NCBI RefSeq assembly: GCF_964340395.1
Contig: NC_135566.1
Coordinates: 13,150,001-13,192,500, forward strand
Source: Glandiceps talaboti
Lineage: Eukaryota > Hemichordata > Enteropneusta > Spengelidae
Reading direction: 5' to 3'
Length of the DNA stretch: 42,500 bases
The notes below the pieces were generated by a model. The model had not been told where the DNA came from and made no database searches. It was given only the letters and a program-made list of their open reading frames with translations. The position numbers and the translations under genes are program-made. Every line of letters starts with the position of its first letter. The stretch's first letter is position 1. Positions 1 to 24,481 of the stretch are shown here, piece by piece.

Positions 1-120
1 GTAATTGTTGTCGTAGATATTCCTCGCGTTGTGTTGGTAGATAGGAAGCTTCATAAATCTACGGATGAAATCATTGAGAATTTTTTATCAATGGGATACT
101 TGGTACTCGTTGAGATTTAG
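1..120 (+). CDS. possible C-terminal coding fragment, unidentified
   Basis: Frame 1 is open from the window edge for 39 codons and stops at TAG 118-120. It reads VIVVVDIPRVVLV, then a stretch with DEIIENFLSMGY, and ends LVLVEI. The composition (alternating hydrophobic residues, then an amphipathic stretch) looks protein-like, and the minus strand is closed in the frames checked here. It is too short to assign a family, and 39 open codons can occur by chance. If real, it is the last exon of a gene entering from the left on the plus strand, opposite the SIR2-like gene. Confidence 0.2.
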   Translation, partial: VIVVVDIPRVVLVDRKLHKSTDEIIENFLSMGYLVLVEI

Positions 121-392
121 TTGCATATTGGTGATGGTAGATGATGTGTAACTCTGCTCCGTTTTCACATCGTCGTAAACCACATACTCTTTTACGGCAC
201 CGTCGAAGACGCACCGTTATTTCGCAGTGAGTATCGCGGAAGAAATAACAGCTCTGGTTTGCGAGAATGCGTTTTCATGGCTCACGGACGTTTCTTACAT
301 CTTTATATATGTTGCAGTTCAGAAGTTCCAGAAAAAAGGAAGGGGGTAAAGTTTATTAGTCAAAGAATAGGTTAAGAGCATGACTAACTTAC

Positions 393-1531
393 CTTTCCTG
401 GTTGGATATCTTCAATCTTTTCAATTCCCTTGCCACTGCTTAGATGCTGCATAAATTCCCATAGTTCTAGATCAACTTTCAACCTTGAAACACTTCCGTT
501 CTGATTTAAACTCCTTTCTCCGTCATCCCCTCGTTCAAACACGTAGTGGTTACTCTGTGAAATAACAAATGAGATAGCAAATACTATTTAAAGTAAAGTA
601 TAACAGGACAGCTTGTCTGAATTTGACGATATCTGCTGAACTATTTGCTCTTGTAAATTTATCATGTTCTAAATTATTCACACCCCCTTTTACAGAGCAG
701 ATTTTCAGATATTACTACTAACACACGTATATGTAAGTAGTCGATACCTTATTGCCAACTATGCGTGGACATTGACATTGCAAAGACTATGTCATGATCA
801 GTATTTTGGGCTATTAAAGTCAATAGAAATATGTCTTCGAAAACTGGAATATAGTATAGAGAATTGTACATCCTGGTAAAACCTTTGATAAAATAGGCAC
901 TTTATGCTGGAATCATTTCGTCTGGATTGCTCCTACACAGTTATAGATATGCACTCGAGTACAGAGCTAACCCGTGTACATGTCTGCCGTACAGTCGTTC
1001 CGGATGTTCTAAGTTATTGCTGAGACCTCCGTAATTACAAATAGGCTATACTATGCGTATCAAACCAAGTGAGAGATTCTTCCTTTATGACATATATCTG
1101 AGAAAATGTAAAATGTAAAATGACTGAATCATGTAGTGCATTACATTGCTCTTGGCGGCGAATTTCTCAATAAAAGCTGTGTACAACGAATTGTGAGTGT
1201 CACAACCCAGGAATAAAACACAGTAATCATCGAACACTTGTCGGAGGAACTTGGTATTTTCGTCTTCATGGAGTTCACAAATATCTCTGAAATAAGTCCG
1301 AGTGGATTCCTAGTAAAAAATAAACAAATACTAGTGATATTGTTATGAAGACAAGTGGTAAATCACATGACAAGGCAAGGCAAATAGTTCTATCGCAATC
1401 TAATGTGTGACTGTTTTGCTGCATACACACAAACACACAAACTATCACACGTGCACATGCATATAAACGTGCGCGCCAAACATACGTACGTATGTACGCA
1501 CGCGCGTACGCGCGCGCAGACAGACAGACAG

Positions 1532-1581
<50 letters not shown>

Positions 1582-3570
1582 ACTCTGACTTTCGTCTGAA
1601 AACTGGAGTCACCAAAACACTTCACGACGACACTGCGGTGATAACGTGGCCAATACCTTTTCAACAGGGAGATCTACGTGTATGGAAACAAGATTAAGAA
1701 CATTATATAGTTCAAACAGTGTAAACAATTTTGTGTACCGTCATGTCGCATAGAAGTTTAACTTCGTGAAATTCACGGTGTTTGCCTATCATTTTATCAA
1801 ACGGTCAGTGGCATCTATCATACAACAAATTTGAACAGGTATCGACATACGGAACAATTTTACGCTTCCGAATTCCATAAAAAATATCAAGGTTTTTACT
1901 GGGTTGATTTTGCCAAGCTGAGGCACCGATTCTCGCTATTTCCTACACAGCGTTTTCGTAAAAAAAAAAAAAAAAAAGGCGTCCTCCACTACTTCCGATC
2001 CAACTTCCGATGCGTAGGAGCATGCAATTCTCGGTACCTGCAATAGCATTTTACCTCTGAGTCACGCTAGAGGGTCTAAACAGAACAAGAATGTCGACTT
2101 ATTCCATCGTCGTAAGCTACACCCTCTTTTCCAAGACCTCAAAGGTGCAGTGCCGAAATATAATAATATATAATAACAGCAGCTCTGGTTTGCGAGAATG
2201 ACTTCTCACAAGCGCCAATAAGTGAAGCACGTGGAGCGGAAGTTTTGGTCTCGACCAAGAAATCGAATGTTCGTAATTTTTACGAATATATGATGCTCCT
2301 AGGCAGTAACATTCTACTCAGATACCGAGAATTGTAAATGAATTTGTAGGAATGTGTATAATTGCCAATATTTTGAATACCCATTCAAGATTGACCTTGG
2401 TCAATGATCGTAAGCTTACCTGCTGCAAACAGAGCTTTTCTCCATCAGCACCGGAGTTCCACAGCAACCTTTCTAATAATTCATCTAAGTTTGTTGTAAT
2501 AATGAGGGGAAATTTACCAAGCGTACGTAAGACGTTATGAAACCGTGACTGTCCTTGGGCTTGTCGTTTCAAGTAGTCTTTTTCCATCGATAATAGAATA
2601 TCGGCAACTCTCTATCAAAGAATTTGACCAAAAAAATCATACTTTTTATTTACATTTATAAGATGACAGACTGTGCATGTATACTTCAGTCGTTGATGGC
2701 GCTCCAATAATCTACATTCAATTTTATTTTATTTTATCTTAGAGTTTTTAATGTTTCTATTTTTGAAAAAAAAATATTGCTTCGACCCAAAGCCAAATGA
2801 AATGTCGGTCAGTATACCCCTTCTGTGATAGTTTGATGAACTATGTACAGACATCACTGGTGAAACAAAACAGATGTACATGAAGGTCAAGAAGACAAAT
2901 AATTTTGTATCTTTTATGTTTTAAATGTTTTTTAAAAAATGCTTAAGGTTGAGGGCTTAAAACTAGGGTTGGTCGGGTTATCGAAACACATTTAAAAAAA
3001 AATATTTTTCCTATCCAACTATATCATAAGCTCACGTAGATGAAAAATCGACTAAATTTACCGCCACAGTACGTATTTTACACGTGAAAAAAAAACTTTT
3101 CAACTCACATCACTTTAAATTTGAAATTGTAATTTATAAACAATAGACAATTTTTCAAAATCAACACAATATATTTGTCTGTTTTATCTTGGCAAATGTG
3201 TACCACAATAAAAAAAAATATCGAATTAACATAGCCAGTCATTGTGCACTGACAATTTTATATGATGAACCCCGTTTTGCATAAATCAAAATCGGAAAAG
3301 CATGTAACTTGTGTACACTAATATATTATTAATAATTAATTCAAAAGTTTTCCGAAAATGAGAACACTGTAAATATATATTGACACAATCTCATTCGTGT
3401 ACCTCATCGCCCAAGTCAGGGAGAATCTTCCACCAATCGTCTATCGATGCAGGTTTAGGAAGTATGGAGGCACCTTCTCCAATCACCAGGACGAGATTGC
3501 CCTGGTCAATCAGTCTGCGGAGATTCGTCACAGCTTTAAAAAGCTGCTGGGATTGTTCTTCGCTGCTCAT
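393..3570 (-). CDS. SIR2-like domain protein, FAM118-type (partial, continues left of the window)
   Basis: Minus-strand exons I can support: 3403-3570 (ATG at 3568-3570, 56 codons), 2420-2611 (64 codons, phase 0), 1145-1286 (enters with 2 bases carried over) and 393-554 (54 codons, phase 0). Exon 1 carries NLVLVIGEGAS, the nucleotide-binding glycine loop of SIR2-like folds. Exon 2 carries PLIITTNLDELLERL, matching the TTN-D-LLE motif. The third carries YCVLFLGCDT and runs through KSN into HYVFERGDDGE of the fourth; this order matches the end of the SIR2 fold in animal FAM118 proteins as I know them. At least one exon between 2420 and 1286 is missing: the phases do not join, and the segment that should hold the His-Gly motif was not found. 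The donor at 3402 (GTACAC) and at 1144 (GTAATG) are weak. FAM118/SIR2 relatives bind or process NAD and some oligomerise in innate immunity; that role is inference here. Upstream non-coding exons are possible. Confidence 0.6.
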
Positions 3571-4316
3571 ACTGAAGTTGATTATATCTCTACAGTATTC
3601 CGAATCCGCAGTATGTCCTTTTTAATCCAGTCGGAAACTGTTATTAATCACAATATCCTGAAGTAAACCAAAAACAGAGAGGGAAAAGCGTCAGTTATTG
3701 ATCTCCGTTCTCTGATTTGATACGTCATGACGTCATGTGCAGGACTACACATGTTATGTGTGTGTGTGGGGGGGGGGTGCTAATCTTGAAAGCATAAACA
3801 CCGTCTGTTGAAGGGTATACTATAGAAGCATTCAGAATGTCTAGTAGCATTCATGTTTTGCCTAGTAGAACAACATTTATTACAACAATGTTAATTTTAA
3901 AAATTGTCAAGCCAAACGATAAAATTTAGCAATGTTACTAAGACTTTAATTTTGTCAATTTTTAGTCGCAATATAATAAGATTTGTCAAGACATATGATG
4001 TTCTGTTCCAGGTAAAAGTTGGTATTGAGGTTTACTGTACACCCCCGTACCCTCCATCACCACCACCACCACCACCACCACCATCAGATGCCCTGACCCC
4101 CATAAGAGGTGGGCATTACCCCCCCCCCACTCGACCTTTCATTTCCAAAATGCTATTGATCCCTTTTTTTAAAATATGGAATAAAAAATTAGTTAACGTC
4201 GCTAATACATGTTGGTGATGTCTTGTAACGTATTGTATATACAAGATACGGTCAGAGTCTACTCTCAGATCTCCGAGTCACGACCAGGCGTTTGAATGTG
4301 ATATGGGGTGTGGTTT

Positions 4317-4319
4317 TGT

Positions 4320-4363
<44 letters not shown>

Positions 4364-4425
4364 GCTGTTGCTGCTGTTTCTGTTGTTGTTGTTGTTGTTG
4401 TTTTTGTTTTTGTTGTTGTGGGTTT
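4317..4425. repeat. (GTT)n microsatellite
   Basis: Imperfect GTT array with GCT and TTT interruptions. The open frames across it are poly-Val or poly-Leu artefacts. Confidence 0.9.
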
Positions 4426-6713
4426 GTTTGGGGGGCATCATGCTAGGGTCATATCCTGTTTTAGGTTTTACAGAGAGTGGGGGTCAGAGGCTTTTTTCGG
4501 GTCGATGGAAAAGTTCGCCCCCCGCCCGGTCATAGAAAATGACCAGTCCCTAAAAGGTGGATAGAGAGAGGGAAGTTGCCTGTGACGTGGTAAAAATAGC
4601 CTATTGGAATAATTTTATTTCATATATCAAACTAACTCCCGGAACTACTCGTAATATCAGTGATCATGATCTAATGGGTAATGATTTCATAAAAAACAGG
4701 AAGTCATCGTCTACGAGTATTTGCATTTTGATAAATGACTGAGACATAATGTAAACAAAAACATTATGTCAACATTTAGGATATATAATTTCAGAGAAAT
4801 ATTCCTTGCATATCCCTGATAGATACTGAAAATCGAACTCCTGGACAACACAAAATCACTTGAAAATCACTGATACTGATGATGATGTGTATTGTATAAT
4901 CATCTGGTCCGCTCTCAGTGACCACAGTTCTCCAAATGACCTTTAATCTTTAACCTTTACCGTATGCTAATTAGTAATGGCAATGAAATTTGGATGTATT
5001 GGGGGAGGCTTACTATACGCCTACGTTGTATAAGGCAGAGCCTGCTTGAACTAACTTGATATTGACGTACGTTAAATGTGCTCTACTTGCCTCGGTATGT
5101 CTGTCCGGGATGTCTGCAACAAATATTTGAATACACAGTTGTTCTTTTCCGAACTGTTCAGACCGTCGTTGTCCAAAACGCGGCACATCTGAAGACATGT
5201 AGACACCAGACCTATCTTCTCGTCCACCAAGCCGATCAACACACGCAACCTATCTAGGCTGACGTCACTGTTAGCAGTGAGTGAGCTCGTCTTTGGATTT
5301 CCCCACTGGCTATTTTTAGTAACTTTCTCATATGAAAAGGGGCGTACTGCGCATGGGCACGTAATTAATTTGTTGTCGTCTTTACAGTCGCGTTTTGTCG
5401 CTTTTCATATCTGGGCACTTAATTTTTTGACAAGAATTATTGTAGCACATTGACTTGCATCCAAGAACGACTAAGAAGCTAAACAGGTACGGTAAGTGTT
5501 CTCACCTTGTTTAAACTTATCTTGAATCTGTCTGCAACTGACGTGTACGATGTAGTGTGTGACATATATAGTTTGACAACATGATACAATAGTCAATACC
5601 AGTGAAGTGTTTTTAATCATTAGAATTTTGACTGCTGTGTGGTGTCTTCGACGTCAACTAAAGCTTATAGGTCTGCTTTAGACCTAAGCTAAAGCGCCAT
5701 GTTGTAGTACATGTAAATTCAAACAACCAACATGCACTCATACATGCCGTTTTTCTCAATACAGAATTGCGGTGTAGTATTCAACAGTCCAACCAGTCAA
5801 TCCAAAACATGAATTAAGCATTAATTTACATAACCATTTAGTTGCTTCACCTTTTGTAATACGCAGACTCACTCACAACAACAACCGCGGGGAATACTGA
5901 GACCGTATTACACTTTCTCCCATATATGAACGATGTCTCTGTCATCGCCATCTTGTTTCGAAAACTTCGAGAACAATAACAAAACCATTGAACTGAATGC
6001 TTGTTGGGGTCACGCAGAGTTCAGCTGCAATAATTTAAATATCAAAAGTATTTGACATATTGATGTACTTTTATACTAGTCTACACTACTGATTGTTCAC
6101 CATATGGCAGTCTGGAACTTTCGAATATTTTTTTTATTATAGGATTTTTGTTTCTACGACTAGTGCGAGCCAAGGACTTAACGTGTGTGCCTCTAGGTCA
6201 ACCTATAGTATTGCCGAAACATTTGAAGGTTGATTGACCGTATAGGGTACATCTCGATATTTCATACCACCAACAACGTGTTTGGTGGTCCGAGGGTATA
6301 TGCTGTGTATATAATATACACTGTCTTACAACTGAACTATTGAGCCACTGCTTGTGATCTAGTCATGTTTACAGATAGAGTAAATAAGACAGAGAAAAGA
6401 TAACTAGAATTTTCGGAGTCCCTGCGATCATACATTTATATCCCTAATAGTAATACATCCCATGGTGAGCTCTAGAACTTCCACACCAGGTTGCTGTAAT
6501 GTTAGACCGCTCTCCAAGATTTATTATCCCAACATTAATATTTTGTGTTTGCAATTTCTAACCGTAATCCTTCAATAGCAGGTAAAAAAATGACGTGACT
6601 GTTCGAAAGTTTTGGATATGAGATTGAGGCAATGAGTCATTTATGATGCCGACCAACACTAAACAATACAAACACATGATATAAAACACTTCAAACAGTG
6701 GCAGGATATATGC

Positions 6714-6885
6714 AAGGTTAGCCTACCTGGCCTGTAGTCATGTTGGACTAACGCTAACACTATTTCCATTGTTAGTTTTGACAACAGTATCGTCCAACGA
6801 GCGAAAACTTAAAAAAAAATCACGGAATAGTGTTATCGTAGCGTTAGTCTAGTAGACGTCTACGGGTAAGCTCAGGCTGACGGGG
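6714..6885. mobile_element. short foldback element (MITE-like)
   Basis: GGACTAACGCTAACACTATTTCC near 6750-6772 is matched in inverted orientation by GGAATAGTGTTATCGTAGCG and following bases near 6824-6850, and weaker complementarity continues outward. The arms flank about 50 bases of A-rich spacer. No coding capacity. Boundaries and target-site duplication are not resolved. Confidence 0.45.
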
Positions 6886-7400
6886 GCTAACGTAAGCATG
6901 GTAAGGTCGTTTGTTTATCTCAGTCTGTTTCCGTTATTCGGTGTAAATCATTGTAAATCTCGTCACGTCATGATTGTAAATAGCTTCGGCTTGTCATAAA
7001 TCACGCTAATTTTTCAAAACTAGCGCAAGACATTTCTCGATATTTACACTAATACTTTACTATTATATGACAACTTTTAGTATTAATTTCTCTGCCTATG
7101 CTCTTCTAACATAACAACTTGTTCTTTTTGTGACATTTTGTTTTATATTACTAATATATTATAATATAGGAATTAGGTAGTATATCATGGAATGTGCTAT
7201 ATCATTTACATGGAGGTTTGGACTTTCACTTTCTGCGCGCGTGGGATTTTCCCCACCTTTAATTTATTCAAAATGGCGTCCGGTCACTTCAGTGCAACGA
7301 GATCTATCACCAATTGCAACAAGATGAAGCACCTAAAAATTTATCCAACAGAAATCCGGTCGGTTGAACTTGACCTTGTCGTTTCACTTTTTCAGAAAAG

Positions 7401-12525
<5,125 letters not shown>

Positions 12526-13334
12526 TAACCACGTCACTCACTGAGCAGTCGGTGGAGAACACGAGAAACTGCATGATGTAGTTGATTATGCAGAATGAAT
12601 ATATCTAAGAGCAAAGAACATAGGTGGGGATCACCCTAAAGATTTATTGATGTAGGCTTGTGTCAATTTTGTATGCCAGTCGATGATTGTCAAATTCATA
12701 GATTGAATGCATGTCTGACTGTGAGCTCTGCCTAGTACGTGTAAATAACGTTGCCCATCTCACAGAATTTTCATCACCTAATACGTTTCATAGTAAAGTG
12801 CTACATTAGCATGTTAGTTGCCAGGATTACACCTGGTTTTATGGTCCAATTTACTTATGTAACTCTTATTTATCTCTTTGTCATAATTTATGTACAGTAT
12901 TATTTTTATATTGAGTTTTTAAAGACGAACGCAGTTATTGAAACGGTAGATCCAAGCCCAATTTTTTTCCGTCTGAGATTTTCTGTTCAACTTGTTTTGT
13001 TGTTGTTGGGAGGCGATCAAGTTTTTTTTTTGGTTAAACCAAGTTTTTTGTTGAACCATGGGTTGTTTTTACTTGTCAGCAGTAAGTATCGATCAATTCT
13101 ACGGATTTGACTTGAATTACTGTTGACGCAAAAATTGGATCAACAAGGCTATGACTTGTTGTTGATGCAAAATTTGACAAACCCATATCATGTACATCAA
13201 TGTCCATTATACTTCGTGTTACCATTTACCATCCCATTGTTTGTGCTACAACTGAGCCCATTTTGTGGATACATTGCCCAAAGATACTGCCATACCTTCA
13301 AGTTATTAACTGTCTATATGAAATATTGGCGTTC

Positions 13335-13453
13335 CAAATCAACAACATACACATATATGGACTTTCAGCTTACATATTTGGCACTGTAATTCGTCAATCA
13401 ACAACATACACATACATGGACTTTCAGCTTCCATATTTGGCACTGTAATTCGT
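13335..13453 (+). repeat. two tandem copies of a ~60-bp unit in the 3' UTR region
   Basis: A unit beginning CAAATCAACAACATACACAT and ending GGCACTGTAATTCGT is followed immediately by a second copy of 59 bases with a few substitutions. It lies about 0.8 kb past the death-domain stop codon and before the AATAAA signal at 13756. Confidence 0.85.
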
Positions 13454-13630
13454 GATGTCATCATGATGACGCAAACCAACAAAATGTCCACAATATATGT
13501 GACAATACCAGCCGATAAAAACGGCTCAGGGTCAACAACTTTTGTAAAACGTTATTGTTGGGCCGAAAAAAGTTACGCCACTCACAGAGTTTTGATTATA
13601 TACTATAGTGAGAAGGCATTTATGGTAATG

Positions 13631-13657
13631 TGTTGTTGTTGTTGTTGTTGATGATGA

Positions 13658-13697
<40 letters not shown>
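13631..13697. repeat. (GTT)n microsatellite
   Basis: GTT array interrupted by GATGATGAT, in the presumed 3' UTR or downstream region of the death-domain gene. Confidence 0.9.
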
Positions 13698-13755
13698 GAT
13701 TGCCTTTTGTCGCGATGATGACGAACAGTGAAAAATACTAGTTATCAGTTATTGA

Positions 13756-13761
13756 AATAAA
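13756..13761 (+). terminator. candidate poly(A) signal for the death-domain gene
   Basis: AATAAA about 1.2 kb after the stop codon at 12525. A second AATAAA at 14409-14414 is an alternative. The implied 3' UTR is long, so this is only a candidate. Confidence 0.4.
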
Positions 13762-14009
13762 ACTTTGAACCTTTGAAAAACTGAACTACAAACTCCTCTA
13801 CTGCCACAAAATGTAAAAGTTTACAGTACTTTTATATCCATATAAATAATCCATTAGACTCGGAGACTTTTTCAGGACTTGATACATTGTGCTGTATTTT
13901 TCTTACAATGATTTATTTATTTTGTATTTTCGACTTTATCGAACAAATATTCCATTTCTCTCTTGCCATATTCTTAGTGAGTTCTAGATCTACTTACAGC
14001 GAATTGCAC

Positions 14010-14347
14010 AATACTGTTCAGCTTTTTGTCTACATTTTAAGATAGCAAGATTGAATGAGTACAGATTCTTGCTACAATTTGTCACAAAGCGAAATGAACT
14101 ACACATGCCACCATACAGACATCGAATGAACACCACAAAGGACACATTTTACGCGCCTTTATCACGTATTTGACAGTAGGAAAAACATTGGCGCCCGATT
14201 GTCTGCATCATGAGTTGCAATACATTTAACTGGTTTATTTCATTTAGACTTAATGTATGGCAAAGAAAATGCGATCTTGCTTTTGAAGTGTGGCATGTGC
14301 AGTTTCATGTTGGTTTCTGGGTGGTTGTATCAAAGCTGAACAGTTTT
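14010..14347. mobile_element. inverted-repeat element, family A copy 1
   Basis: Terminal ACTGTTCAGCTTT (left) is mirrored by AAAGCTGAACAGT (right). Internal landmarks shared with the other copies are CATTTTAAGATAGCAAGA, ATTGGCGCC, TGTCTGCAT and GTGCAGTTTC. The left arm is shortened compared with the copies at 16135, 33221 and 39023. Confidence 0.6.
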
Positions 14348-14602
14348 TGTGAAATTCACTGTACATAGCATGTATTGTTTTGAGTTGCAGTGTTTTCCTT
14401 CAAATGTAAATAAACAGGTTCTGAATCTTAAACCTAACATGTCTGTATCATGAGTTATTTGCAATTCTTTAAACCAGGGCTGTGATGCATTTGAACTGAG
14501 TAGTTAACAGTGAGTCCCATAGTATCATCTCCCGACTGTGAGGGCGATATACGAGTTCGCCACCAATTTCTAGTTTGAGGTCTTGACTACGACACCTAAT
14601 CA

Positions 14603-14671
14603 TACATACATACATACATACATACATACATACATACATACATACATACATACATACATACATAACATACA

Positions 14672-14702
<31 letters not shown>

Positions 14703-14705
14703 GCA
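14603..14705. repeat. (CATA)n microsatellite just past the 3' end of GH9 gene A
   Basis: Tetranucleotide array broken once near 14664. It begins about 45 bases beyond the poly(A) signal of GH9 gene A. Confidence 0.95.
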
Positions 14706-14749
14706 CATACATAACACTAGACTATTGTGTGTTGTTAAACGAATCTAAC

Positions 14750-14755
14750 TTTATT
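14750..14755 (-). terminator. poly(A) signal of GH9 gene A
   Basis: TTTATT on the plus strand is AATAAA on the coding strand, about 150 nt after the TAA stop at 14905-14907. The spacing is normal for a short 3' UTR. Confidence 0.7.
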
Positions 14756-14904
14756 TTCACTACAAATACTGTTACCTCCAAAATGATAAGAAGAAGAAAA
14801 AGAATATAGTCAAACTGATACTAGTAATAGACCAAATATGAATATTGGTGCTTGTCATTGAGTCACGGTACGGTCCACCGTCTTGTCATGATTCCAGTGT
14901 CCGT

Positions 14905-22087
<7,183 letters not shown>

Positions 22088-22212
22088 CACAGCTCGTGAT
22101 CAGAAAGCCACAACCAGAGAAGAAAATTATTGTCGGAGTGATCAGGTTCAGCTCAAACTCTGTCAAGCTAGCACTGTCTTCGCAATGATACTCGTAGCGT
22201 TTCTGCTACTGT

Positions 22213-22220
22213 TTATATAC
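22213..22220 (-). promoter_or_regulatory. TATA box of GH9 gene A
   Basis: TTTATATA on the plus strand reads TATATAAA on the coding strand, preceded by GGTAAGGG. It lies about 125 bp before the start codon at 22087, which predicts transcription starting near 22185 and a 5' UTR of roughly 100 nt. Confidence 0.6.
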
Positions 22221-22690
22221 CCTTACCTCTATCAACATAGTTGTTAAATTAGCAGGGGGTCAAAGTTGATGACATATTATCTTTCAGTTTAATTTCCATG
22301 CAACACTCGAGGTTTCGGATTTTATTTTAACTTTTATTTACATAACCCAGCTTGACTAAAACCTCGGTCTATATCGATCACAAAAAGATATGTTCATTTT
22401 TATATATACCTTACTTTGATGACTTCCATAAATTGCATTTACAAAAAATTAATAACGATCTCCTTTCTCAAAAGATACGTCTAAAACCAGTACTTGCAAT
22501 TTCAAAGGACATTAAATTCTTTCGTCAAAGTTGTAGTTAGCTTTTTAAATTAGCGATGAAAAATCCGTAATCTAAAATCAGCAGTGTATCATTTATGACA
22601 ATTCAGGTAATTTATTTTGTTATCATAAAATCCATGATATGGCGTCACGACAGATCACCTGGTACAGAGTGGTAGCTAAAATACAAACAG

Positions 22691-23040
<350 letters not shown>

Positions 23041-23462
23041 ACGTACAGAACATACCTAGCTATTCATCACTGACCTGTGTAGTTCTTTTCATCGTGTAAT
23101 TTCAATACTATTTTTCATTTCTATACCTTTATTTTTACCATCCTATATGCATCCTATAGATTTTTAATCTACTGATTTACTTTTTCGACAGTTGTGTTTA
23201 AATCTGTTGTAAATCCTCCCCCTCCCCCTTCAAACCACAGGGGAAAGCAAGCATACAATTGATATTTTTTTTAAAAGTTCTATATCACCACGAAAATCAA
23301 TCAGTAGTGATCAATAGCACAAAAAAGGTAAGTTATATTTAATCACAAAATAATCAATCAATCAAGCATTCAATCAACTAATCAATCAACGAATAAATCG
23401 TTCTATCAATCAATCAATTACATGCCTGTTTTCCCCTGTGTCACTCCTTTCCCCCCCTCTCC

Positions 23463-23476
<14 letters not shown>

Positions 23477-23525
<49 letters not shown>
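23477..23525. repeat. (CA)n microsatellite
   Basis: CA dinucleotide run preceded by a CT tract and by a unique-looking flank that is also found before the CT array at 10121. Confidence 0.9.
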
Positions 23526-23531
<6 letters not shown>

Positions 23532-24205
23532 ATCTTCGTTTCATTGGCATGTCTTGAGTACGACCAAATCTCATTAATCCACAGTCGTACCATGGTACGG
23601 CATAGAATAACAATTCATGGAGATTTTCCCCGCCTCATTTACTTGGTTTTTGAATCGAATATTAATTTTATGGTGTCATTTTGGGCGAGGACGATTTGGA
23701 TTTTAGCAGCACCATGACAACCCTATATTTTCCTTCCATGATATCAGAGTTAACTTTTTGGGAAAAATGTCGTTTGGCAAATCGACACAAATATAATAAA
23801 GGTCATACTAGTGGAAATAAAACGGTTAGAACAGAGGCCTGTATAAAGTGTGTGTATAGAAAATTGAACCACTGTTAACGAGGACACAGTTAATAGCTGA
23901 TAAAGTCAGCAGGTGTGATGTTCAATTCTCTTCGACAAACATAATACTGTGAAGAAAATACAGTGATTCAATTTTTACGAAATGATCTCTACGGCGGCTG
24001 ACTTTTTAGTTTGCACGGACTAGTTACATCTATTTATAGACTAGGATCTTTTCTATTTATTATATTTAAATAGGTTTGTGACAGTTATGAAAAATAATTT
24101 CTTTCAGGACAGTGCTTATGTTTATGGTCTGCAATTGCGTTGATATGAAAAAAAACTTGGCTCTTTCGTGTTAAGTCACTCGAGTCGCAAGCGATGCCTC
24201 ACATC

Positions 24206-24248
<43 letters not shown>

Positions 24249-24305
24249 GAGGAGAAGGAGGAGGACAGACATACAGACAGACAGACAGAGACAGACAGAC
24301 AAACG

Positions 24306-24351
<46 letters not shown>

Positions 24352-24402
24352 GACACAGAGAGACAGAGAAAGCGAGAGAGAGAATGTCTCGAGGGAGGGG
24401 GG

Positions 24403-24479
<77 letters not shown>

Positions 24480-24481
24480 GG
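24206..24481. repeat. (GA)n and (GACA)n arrays
   Basis: GA tract to 24244, GACA units 24265-24352, a GA-rich bridge, then about 19 GACA units 24404-24481. Confidence 0.95.

Larger units (their letters stand above)
3571..7400. other. intergenic region between divergent SIR2-like and death-domain genes
   Basis: About 3.8 kb with no gene I can defend. It holds a CCA-type run near 4056-4084, a long GTT array (4317-4425), a perfect 10-bp inverted repeat around 4743-4770 (GACATAATGT and its complement), a CRE-like TGACGTCA near 5261, and a foldback element at about 6714-6885. The stretch 7260-7400 just before the death-domain start includes AAAATGGCG (YY1-like). It also has a pyrimidine-rich TTTTTCAG directly before the start codon, so a 5' UTR intron is possible. 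Confidence 0.5.

Noticed and set aside
1584-1660. Possible SIR2-like exon ending in a GTAAGT donor next to the CA array
   Set aside because: None of the three frames gives an open exon whose phase joins the exon at 1286; the donor is part of GTAAGTGTGTG at the edge of the microsatellite.
5013-5198. Minus-strand open frame of 61 codons upstream of the SIR2-like gene
   Set aside because: It begins with ATG and has plausible composition, but no good donor joins it in phase to the exon at 3570, and that exon already starts with an ATG at the position expected for FAM118-type proteins. Could be a 5' exon; not supported.
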